This document shows, in pieces, positions 61,101 to 64,000 of a DNA stretch of 64,000 bases. The translations under genes and the position numbers were made by a program. How positions within the stretch are numbered: the first letter of the stretch is position 1; each line of letters starts with the position of its first letter. The notes under the pieces are model-generated. The model saw only the letters and a list, made by a program, of their open reading frames with translations. It was not told the origin of the DNA and did not search any database. The DNA is from Owenia fusiformis (lineage: Eukaryota; Annelida; Polychaeta; Sabellida; Oweniidae): the NCBI GenBank assembly GCA_903813345.2, contig CAIIXF020000006.1, positions 30,238,024 through 30,302,023 on the forward strand, read 5' to 3'.

Positions 61101-63076
61101 TTATCAATTATAATTCTCTTGCACTATGCCAATTTTTCTCTCTTAAGCTTCCCCTTACCACATTATATTTGATAAATTCTCTCCTTCAGAAATGTTGTCC
61201 AAGTTCACTGAGACTGAAACTCTAGATGGGGAGATCTATGCCTGTGAGAAATGCAACAATAAACGTAGAAAGACTAGCTCAACTTCAGATACTATCACTC
61301 TCTCTCATGCCAACAAACAACTCAGGATCAACAAACTACCTAAAGTACTCAGGTTACATCTTAAAAGATTCAGGTAAGAAAATGTTGCATTCTTGGAGTT
61401 TTCAAGATTTAGAGAACTGTCCCTTATGGGATTTTTTCAGTTGAAAGCACACTGGATTTGGAACTTTTTTTAAGTTATTTCACAGAATCAATTTTTACAG
61501 AAGTTGCCCTTAGGCTCAAAGAGCATTAATTAATAGCCAAGAGCATGTCAACGCCACAAGTGGTGACATATTGTTCTAGTTTCCAACTTTTTTTGTAAAC
61601 GGTGTTTGGCAGCTCGCCCTTTGAGTTTTGCGTCTGTAACAACTGGCAGGTGGTGACTTTTTGTATGTTAATCCTTTGTTATGCAGTATATGAATGTTAA
61701 ACCAATTACTTTGAGAATTAACTATAAATATAACATATATTGTTACAGGTGGTTGGGTAGGAACAACAGAGAAAAGATCAATATCCATGTTAACTTTGAA
61801 GAGTTGTTAGATATGACTCCTTACTGTCACCCAGACCAGCCCAATGACAGCTACCTCTATCAATTATCATCTGTCATCATGCACCACGGACGAGGCTTTG
61901 GTTCTGGACATTATACTGCTTATGTCTTCAATGAAGAAACAGGTATGTCGAACTCTATCAATTATCATCTGTCATTATGCACCACGGACGAGGCTTTGGT
62001 TCTGGACATTATACTGCTTATGTCTTCAATGAAGAAACAGGTATGTCGAACTCTATCAATTATCATCTGTCATTATGCACCACGGACGAGGCTTTGGCTC
62101 TGGACATTATACTGCTTATGTCTTCAATGAAGAAACAGGTATGTCGAACTCTATCAATTATCATATGTCATTATGCACCACGGACGAGGCTTTGGCTCTG
62201 GACATTATACTGCTTATGTCTTCAATGAAGAAACGGGTATGTCGAACTCTATCAATTATCATCTGTCATTATGCACCACGGACGAGGCTTTGGCTCTGGA
62301 CATTATACTGCTTATGTCTTCAATGAAGAAACAGGTATGTCGAACTCTATCAATTATCATATGTCATTATGCACCACGGACGAGGCTTTGGCTCTGGACA
62401 TTATACTGCTTATGTCTTCAATGAAGAAACAGGTATGTCGAACTCTATCAATTATCATATGTCATTATGCACCACTGACGAGGCTTTGGCTCTGGACATT
62501 ATACTGCTTATGTCTTCAATGAAGAAACAGGTAAAAAGTAGAAAGCTGTCAGTCAGTCGAGGTTTTAGGCTATGTTTTTCAATTTTAGCAGTCATAAAGT
62601 ACATTTATTTGAGGAGTAATATATTACTTCTGTTCAGAAAAAGACCCTTTGCATTGTAAAAAGTGCTCTTTTTGAGAATTTATTTAACACTGTTCTATAA
62701 TTCTCTCTATTTAATGATATGTGATGCTAACCTGTGCGCCTGATATCCTGGTGTATACACAGCATGAGTAAGACAACTGAACACTCTTGTCATTTCAGAA
62801 TCATTTTACCACTGTAATGATGCCAACCTGTGCCCCTGTCCCCTGCCAGATGTACTTAAGGCCCAGGGATATATCCTGGTATATACACAGCTGCAACAAC
62901 CAGATACTGAACTGTCATTTCCTTATACAGACATCATCGAAGAAGTAGATAAGGAGGTGTCTTTCAACTTTAAAAATAGCGATGCATCCCTTGTATTGCG
63001 TAAAAGGCGAGAACTTTGCGATGGAAATGCTGAATCTCTCAAAGTATCAAAGCGACGTCGGACTTGTACTTGGTGA
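43048..63076 (+). CDS. USP44/USP49: Ubiquitin carboxyl-terminal hydrolase, USP44/USP49 family (15 coding exons, complete)
   Basis: Joined coding exons: 43048-43155, 43425-43502, 47178-47218, 47557-47715, 47833-47889, 49321-49393, 49780-49943, 50334-50460, 50747-50865, 51238-51387, 52268-52388, 60657-60795, 61190-61373, 61749-61942, 62799-63076. Total 1992 nt, 663 residues; every junction is GT/AG and in phase. Residues 1-79 form a ZnF-UBP domain with all twelve ligands (C4, H6, C26, C29, C38, C41, C46, H53, H57, H63, C76, C79), which binds the free ubiquitin C-terminus. The protease domain starts near 205: Cys217 in [23 protein letters not shown] at 348-357, zinc pairs C402/C405 and C464/C467, His561 in GSGHYTAY, and HCND at 576-579. 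Lengths of human USP44 and USP49 are about 690-710. Vertebrate members are nuclear and act on H2B ubiquitin, and USP44 also on CDC20; roles here are by homology. Ends in a basic KRRR tail. Confidence 0.96.
43425..43502 (+). CDS. USP44/USP49: USP coding exon 2 (ZnF-UBP)
   Basis: Residues 37-62, [20 protein letters not shown] and on, with C38, C41, C46, H53 and H57. Phase 0 at both ends; donor AAG|GTATGT. Confidence 0.95.
43538..45184 (-). mobile_element. Degenerate Tc1-type transposon in the USP intron
   Basis: Bounded by TA (43536-43537 and 45185-45186). The ends cactgttgctcataaatatg and their complement match over 27 bp. On the minus strand 44857-44585 encodes the N-terminal helix-turn-helix part ([25 protein letters not shown]), and 44217-43987 a C-terminal part in which the usual SPDLNPIEHLWD region is scrambled ([12 protein letters not shown]). 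About 370 bp between the pieces is not in a usable frame. At about 1.65 kb the element has near full length, but the gene is dead. It lies in the intron between coding exons 2 and 3, opposite to the host gene. Confidence 0.88.
43987..44857 (-). pseudogene. Tc1-type transposase pseudogene
   Basis: Two separated minus-strand frames carry recognisable Tc1 transposase pieces: a DNA-binding half (44857-44585) and a damaged catalytic C-terminus (44217-43987). Stops and frameshifts separate them and conserved catalytic-region residues are altered. Not functional. Confidence 0.8.
45506..45562. repeat. Three tandem copies of tcacatggtgagctattgg
   Basis: Period 19, followed by ttatcgcccacttgtcttgt. 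This is the start of an abundant invertebrate repeat type ('agctcac...gagctattg...tcgcc'). The ctgtctgtcc fragments at 52521 and 58289 look like later parts of the same kind of repeat. Confidence 0.6.
46186..46208 (-). terminator. Minus-strand poly(A)-signal-like site
   Basis: AATAAA on the minus strand (46208-46203) is followed 9 nt later by an A8 run (46193-46186). It could end a minus-strand transcript starting in the promoter-like patch at 46650-46860, or mark the tail of a retrocopied transcript. Confidence 0.3.
46640..46865. promoter_or_regulatory. Promoter-like patch inside the USP intron
   Basis: Holds GCCAATCAG (46651-46659), the full CRE TGACGTCA (46698-46705), a second CCAAT (46725-46729), an inverted ATTGG (46785-46789), and a GC box GGGGCGGGGC (46850-46859) within about 210 bp, in CpG-richer DNA than its flanks. 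This combination is typical of RNA polymerase II promoters. No coding exon was recognised on either side, so the product, if any, is unknown. A transposon-borne promoter is also possible. Confidence 0.35.
47178..47218 (+). CDS. USP44/USP49: USP coding exon 3 (ZnF-UBP)
   Basis: Residues 63-75 plus two bases, [14 protein letters not shown]63 and the split codon for C76 are zinc ligands. Donor TG|GTAAGT. Confidence 0.93.
47557..47715 (+). CDS. USP44/USP49: USP coding exon 4 (end of ZnF-UBP)
   Basis: Residues 77-128, [20 protein letters not shown] and on. C79 is the last zinc ligand; [17 protein letters not shown] closely matches the vertebrate USP44/49 segment. Donor AA|GTAAGT, phase 2. Confidence 0.95.
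47833..47889 (+). CDS. USP44/USP49: USP coding exon 5
   Basis: Residues 130-147, [18 protein letters not shown]. Matches the region containing YTALWHRRR in vertebrate USP44/49. Donor AG|GTAATT, phase 2. Confidence 0.9.
47924..48966. mobile_element. Snap-back mariner-type element with inverted transposase fragments
   Basis: TA on both sides (47922-47923, 48967-48968) and ends cagggtgtccaataaataag. The inverted arms are unusually long, roughly 400 bp each, and include part of the transposase: plus-strand 48375-48605 reads [16 protein letters not shown], then [20 protein letters not shown], then a stop. The last part recurs inverted at 48454-48239 ([20 protein letters not shown]). [10 protein letters not shown] is the classic mariner catalytic motif. 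The element is therefore a mariner 3' half fused head to head to itself. It sits in the intron between coding exons 5 and 6. Confidence 0.85.
49321..49393 (+). CDS. USP44/USP49: USP coding exon 6
   Basis: Residues 149-172, [20 protein letters not shown] and on: the linker between the zinc finger and protease domains. Donor CAG|GTACAG, phase 0. Confidence 0.92.
49780..49943 (+). CDS. USP44/USP49: USP coding exon 7 (catalytic Cys box)
   Basis: Residues 173-226: a basic, Ser/Thr/Pro-rich linker ([14 protein letters not shown]), then [20 protein letters not shown]. The catalytic cysteine is residue 217. Donor AG|GTATGT, phase 2. Confidence 0.96.
50130..50148. repeat. Short TA microsatellite
   Basis: About nine TA units in the intron between coding exons 7 and 8. 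Confidence 0.8.
50334..50460 (+). CDS. USP44/USP49: USP coding exon 8
   Basis: Residues 228-269, [20 protein letters not shown] and on. A low-conservation insertion of the protease domain. Donor CAG|GTAAGA, phase 0. Confidence 0.9.
50747..50865 (+). CDS. USP44/USP49: USP coding exon 9
   Basis: Residues 270-308, rich in Ser, Gly and Asn ([20 protein letters not shown]); corresponds to the variable insert before the conserved LCQELH segment. Donor GT|GTAAGT, phase 2. Confidence 0.88.
51238..51387 (+). CDS. USP44/USP49: USP coding exon 10 (QQD box)
   Basis: Residues 310-358: [20 protein letters not shown], then the conserved [11 protein letters not shown]. Closely matches vertebrate USP44/49. 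Donor TG|GTAAGT, phase 2. Confidence 0.96.
51543..52388 (+). repeat. 145-bp tandem array of the 5' edge of USP coding exon 11 (6 copies)
   Basis: The word tgaactacttgacaaggtcg starts at 51543, 51688, 51833, 51978, 52123 and 52268, an exact 145-bp period. Each unit holds about 95 bp of exon 11, from its first base to gcacagacat, plus 50 bp of intron ending in tgtacattgtag, the 3' splice site. Only the sixth copy continues into the rest of the exon and a donor. In copies 1-5 the exon frame runs into TGA directly after the ACA codon, and no good donor follows. Confidence 0.97.
52268..52388 (+). CDS. USP44/USP49: USP coding exon 11
   Basis: Residues 360-399, [20 protein letters not shown] and on to TFQGQLVSE. 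It uses the last of six identical acceptors. Donor GAA|GTAAGT, phase 0. Confidence 0.95.
52521..52875. repeat. ctgtctgtcc/aaaatggc dispersed repeat, copy 1
   Basis: Starts with CTGT runs; later blocks aaaagctcgccttgtttcaa, caatttgcttgaaattgta and aaagattcaaaatggct match the copy at 58289-58595 in the same orientation. Confidence 0.75.
53169..53178 (-). terminator. Poly(A) signals of the serine-protease gene
   Basis: Two overlapping minus-strand AATAAA hexamers lie about 50 nt after the TAA stop at 53226. Confidence 0.55.
53226..53399 (-). CDS. Protease exon 7 (catalytic Ser)
   Basis: Residues 286-342: [15 protein letters not shown], then [20 protein letters not shown], then [10 protein letters not shown] and a TAA stop. 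The S1 wall reads S-R-G at positions 214-216, and Glu occupies position 226. Confidence 0.94.
   Translation of the reverse strand, partial: GDSGSPMVCYDEEDETYVQMGIVSRGLGICGEEPEIFTKVSPYIDWIENVVQDDGMY
53226..57257 (-). CDS. Secreted chymotrypsin-fold (S1A) serine protease precursor, nested in the USP intron (7 coding exons, complete)
   Basis: Minus-strand exons: 57257-57189, 56840-56729, 56200-55972, 55631-55504, 55176-55021, 53740-53580, 53399-53226; 1029 nt, 342 residues, all junctions GT/AG and in phase. Residues 1-22 are a signal peptide ([18 protein letters not shown] and on). A 55-residue pro-region ends RQKR before IVGG (78-81), the activation site. The triad is His135 (LTAAHC), Asp182 (FDIALVKL) and Ser288 (GDSGSP). 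C66 in the pro-region can pair with C202 (VVCLP), keeping the pro-peptide attached after activation. By chymotrypsin numbering residue 189 is Gly and 226 is Glu, so it is not a classic trypsin. No clip, CUB or other extra domain. It is presumably secreted; substrate unknown. It runs opposite to the host gene. Confidence 0.95.
53580..53740 (-). CDS. Protease exon 6
   Basis: Residues 233-285: [19 protein letters not shown], a Ser/Thr/Phe-rich loop, then [17 protein letters not shown], just before the catalytic GDSGSP. In trypsins residue 189, six before the serine, is Asp; here it is Gly. Confidence 0.94.
53882..54015. repeat. Copy D of the 'caccacctg' dispersed repeat (reversed)
   Basis: Reads agaagtggtgacattttgtt through caaatggcaggtggtgacat, the complement of copies A-C. 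In the intron between protease exons 5 and 6. Confidence 0.5.
54666..54781. repeat. Palindromic foldback, ggttttggata family, copy 1
   Basis: Arms of about 44 nt (from ggttttggatacagtgttta inward, and gggataaaccctgtatcc outward) pair with few mismatches. The centre contains ctcggtccctgcggtccctc. A sister palindrome lies at 57289-57360. A related GC-rich inverted segment (cccgggaatatat ... cccgctcccggg) occurs at about 54340-54445. Confidence 0.7.
55021..55176 (-). CDS. Protease exon 5 (catalytic Asp)
   Basis: Residues 181-231: [20 protein letters not shown], then VCLPDEEDL and [14 protein letters not shown]. Asp182 completes the triad. Donor A|GTAAGT, phase 1. Confidence 0.95.
55504..55631 (-). 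CDS. Protease exon 4
   Basis: Residues 138-179: [20 protein letters not shown], then [12 protein letters not shown], the usual strand before the catalytic Asp. The acceptor (gttgaaag|A) is the only AG that keeps the frame from exon 3. Donor T|GTATGT. Confidence 0.9.
55972..56200 (-). CDS. Protease exon 3 (activation site and catalytic His)
   Basis: Residues 62-136: [16 protein letters not shown], then [16 protein letters not shown], a loop with two extra cysteines (CARLEQHC), then [17 protein letters not shown]. Donor AT|GTAAGT, phase 2. Confidence 0.96.
56241..56461. mobile_element. MITE in the protease intron
   Basis: Ends caatagacgtttccgataaa and the complement of tatcggaaatgtcgattg are inverted repeats. 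Inner blocks ttggctagattgatgatgtc and its complement also pair, so most of the 221 bp folds back. It lies between protease exons 2 and 3. No clear target duplication. Confidence 0.7.
56729..56840 (-). CDS. Protease exon 2 (pro-region)
   Basis: Residues 24-60, [20 protein letters not shown] and on: hydrophilic and Glu/Gln-rich. Found by splice logic: acceptor ttatttcag at its start and C|GTATGC at its end supply exactly the phase that exon 3 needs. Joining exon 1 directly to exon 3 would give an early stop. Confidence 0.85.
57189..57257 (-). CDS. Protease exon 1 (signal peptide)
   Basis: 23 codons starting MMYIKSVV, with a hydrophobic core [11 protein letters not shown] and a likely cleavage after A22. 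ATG directly follows tgttttccag, so a 5' UTR exon may be spliced on upstream. Donor CGG|GTAGGA, phase 0. Confidence 0.85.
57289..57360. repeat. Palindromic foldback, ggttttggata family, copy 2
   Basis: Nearly perfect 36-nt arms meeting at tatgcata, from ggttttggatatggggttta to the complementary gggataaaccccatttcc. It lies about 30 bp upstream of the protease start codon on the minus strand, in the 5' UTR or its intron. Confidence 0.75.
58289..58595. repeat. ctgtctgtcc/aaaatggc dispersed repeat, copy 2
   Basis: Same orientation and block order as 52521-52875 (ctcaaaagctcaccttgttt, cagtttgcttgaaattgtac, aaagattcaaaatggct). The two copies flank the nested protease gene as direct repeats. Confidence 0.75.
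58665..60739 (+). repeat. 83-bp tandem array of the 5' edge of USP coding exon 12 (25 copies)
   Basis: Units start at 58665 + 83n (58748, 58831, 58914 ... 60574, 60657), with no length change over 24 intervals. Each unit is 56 bp of exon 12 (from gttatatgtcaggcatgtc to atggacct) plus 27 bp of intron ending in ttttgtattatag. Copy 25 is the real exon. Point variants (catctaag, catccaag, catgtaag, catctaaa) are intermixed along the array. In every extra copy the exon frame reads ...FMDL then TAG. A truncated, diverged copy precedes the array at about 58623-58664. Confidence 0.98.
60657..60795 (+). CDS. USP44/USP49: USP coding exon 12 (first zinc CxxC pair)
   Basis: Residues 400-445: [20 protein letters not shown], then [19 protein letters not shown]402/C405 are half of the zinc ribbon of the fingers subdomain. 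The exon start is defined by homology; 24 identical-looking acceptors lie upstream. Donor G|GTAAAT, phase 1. Confidence 0.95.
61190..61373 (+). CDS. USP44/USP49: USP coding exon 13 (second zinc CxxC pair)
   Basis: Residues 447-506: [20 protein letters not shown], with C464/C467, then [12 protein letters not shown], a conserved USP motif. Donor AG|GTAAGA, phase 2. Confidence 0.96.
61555..61680. repeat. Copy E of the 'caccacctg' dispersed repeat (reversed)
   Basis: acaagtggtgacatattgtt through aactggcaggtggtgactt, in the intron before coding exon 14. Confidence 0.5.
61749..61942 (+). CDS. USP44/USP49: USP coding exon 14 (catalytic His box)
   Basis: Residues 508-571: [20 protein letters not shown], then [20 protein letters not shown] and AYVFNEET. 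Catalytic His561. Only the first of seven donors (61942/61943, ACAG|GTATGT) keeps the frame into exon 15. Confidence 0.96.
61858..62530 (+). repeat. 98-bp tandem array of the 3' edge of USP coding exon 14 (7 copies)
   Basis: Exon 14's last 85 or so bases (from ctctatcaattatcatctgt to gaagaaacag) and the first ten intron bases (gtatgtcgaa) repeat at an exact 98-bp period. Exon-end/donor junctions fall at 61942, 62040, 62138, 62236, 62334, 62432 and 62530. The last donor differs (gtaaaaag). Reading through shifts frame and meets TGA at 62128-62130. The series of 83-residue frames starting [15 protein letters not shown] is produced by this array and is not separate genes. Confidence 0.98.
62712..62798 (+). 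repeat. Decayed partial copy of USP coding exon 15 just upstream of it
   Basis: gatgctaacctgtgcgcctg, then atatcctggtgtatacacag, mirrors gatgccaacctgtgcccctg and atatcctggtatatacacag in the exon, with about 40 bp missing between the blocks. The following gactgaacactcttgtcatttc also resembles exon sequence gatactgaactgtcatttc. The real acceptor of exon 15 thus seems to come from a duplicated exon segment. Confidence 0.7.
62799..63076 (+). CDS. USP44/USP49: USP coding exon 15 (C-terminus)
   Basis: Residues 573-663: [20 protein letters not shown], with HCND holding the third catalytic-box residues, then [11 protein letters not shown], an acidic stretch, two basic clusters (RKRRE and KRRRTCTW) and TGA. 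The basic ends could act as nuclear-localisation signals. Confidence 0.95.
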
Positions 63077-63475
63077 TGATTGAGATTTAATGTCAGATTC
63101 ACAGTTATATATTTGATCAGATATCTCACTTCTTATATCAGGAACTAATATTATGATAGCAAGGAGGGGATTTGCATGATCTTTGAAAAGATTGCTTCAA
63201 GCATTTCTTAGCGTGGATGAAAAGTGAGACCTGTATATGTAGGTGTATTTAACTCTAGTCAACTTATAAAGTATATTGAAGACCAGAACACAGAACGTAG
63301 ATTTTCAAAGGAACCAGGATGATGACTTACTCCTGATGTAGGCTCAAGTTCAACAGCCGAATATCTAAATCAATTATTTCGTGTAAAATGGCTCATGTAA
63401 ATGATTTATATACATTAATTACATGTATTTATAACATCAAGTATGTTCGATGAACAATAAATTGCTGTGTGAGTA
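63077..63475 (+). terminator. USP 3' UTR and poly(A) signal
   Basis: AATAAA at 63456-63461 (gaacaataaattgctgtgtg), about 380 nt after the stop, followed by a GT-rich segment: the most likely cleavage site. Confidence 0.6.
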
Positions 63476-63757
63476 ATGGATTGTTTTAGTGACAAAGTTT
63501 TAGAGCTCACTTTAACAATTGGTTTACTGTGCTGGTACATAGGCACATTAGAGAGGTTTTTCCACAAAGTTTGAACCCAACATATCTAAAATCTGTAAAG
63601 CATTCAGCAGATTTATGCATAGTAGTTCAATTAAAACAAGATATGGTTACGGGTGCATTTAAGCTATATCCTGTTGTGCGAAACCTCTATTATATCCTAA
63701 CTCTGTCCATCCTTTTTGCCAAATATTTATTAGAAGAGATATGCATGATTTTATGTT

Positions 63758-64000
63758 TAACCCTTTCACGACGATACGTTACGACGACGATACCCTTTCA
63801 CGACGAGCCCTATTATGTACATGTAATACCTTTCAGGACGATAGGCTCCTTTTGGCACCATTATCTCTATTCATATACTTAAGTGAAATGACAATATCTC
63901 AAGTTCTATTCAGTATTTTTACACCAAATTTTGACAAGTTGTTCTAGTGTGATAATTATATTTTATTGATAAATTCAAGGTATGGGTGTCGGGATATAGG
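63758..64000. mobile_element. Possible piggyBac-type terminus, truncated by the window end
   Basis: ttaaccctttcacgacgata begins with TTAA and a CCCTTTCACGACGA word that recurs at 63787-63800 and, altered, at 63830-63843 (cctttcaggacga). Subterminal repeats of this type are common in TTAA-specific elements. The other end would lie outside the window. Confidence 0.35.

Noticed and set aside
61844-62659. Series of overlapping 83-residue open frames starting [15 protein letters not shown]
   Set aside because: They result from the 98-bp period of the exon 14 array (98 is not a multiple of three, so the same frame pattern recurs). They are not separate genes or a repeat-domain protein.

Overview
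The window is AT-rich animal nuclear DNA: introns with GT/AG borders, long non-coding stretches, many small DNA transposons, and genes of clearly metazoan type. The mix of repeats (gtgaacacctct-type repeats, ctgtctgtcc/aaaatggc repeats, frequent acatgtacatgta) suggests a lophotrochozoan, most likely a bivalve or other mollusc. That assignment is an inference, not a proof.

Layout. (1) Positions 1-39752 carry no coding exon I can recognise. I read them as the first intron of a PLCL/PRIP (phospholipase C-like, catalytically inactive) gene on the minus strand, whose first coding exon is at 39753-40005. This stretch is filled with small transposons: a hAT element with 8-bp target duplications, a mariner-like element with ~180-bp inverted ends, a probable piggyBac-type element, foldback elements with G/C tracts, and tandem arrays. 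(2) 40006-41030 is a short divergent intergenic region with YY1-like AAAATGGCG motifs. (3) 41057-63076 is a complete plus-strand gene of the USP44/USP49 ubiquitin-protease family, with a probable non-coding first exon and 15 coding exons. All exon phases agree and give a 663-residue protein with a ZnF-UBP domain and all USP catalytic boxes. (4) Inside its largest intron (52389-60656) lies a complete minus-strand gene for a secreted chymotrypsin-fold serine protease: 7 coding exons, 342 residues, catalytic His, Asp and Ser present. (5) 63077-64000 is the USP 3' UTR, a poly(A) signal and a possible piggyBac-type terminus.

The most unusual feature is in the 3' half of the USP gene. Coding exons 11, 12 and 14 each have one edge, with its splice site, multiplied into a tandem array of constant period: 6 copies of 145 bp, 25 copies of 83 bp and 7 copies of 98 bp. 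Coding exon 15 is preceded by a decayed copy of its own 5' part. The arrays duplicate 3' splice sites (exons 11 and 12) or 5' splice sites (exon 14). No period is a multiple of three, and inclusion of extra copies meets stops or shifts frame. The arrays therefore cannot lengthen the protein, but they present the splicing machinery with dozens of decoy sites.
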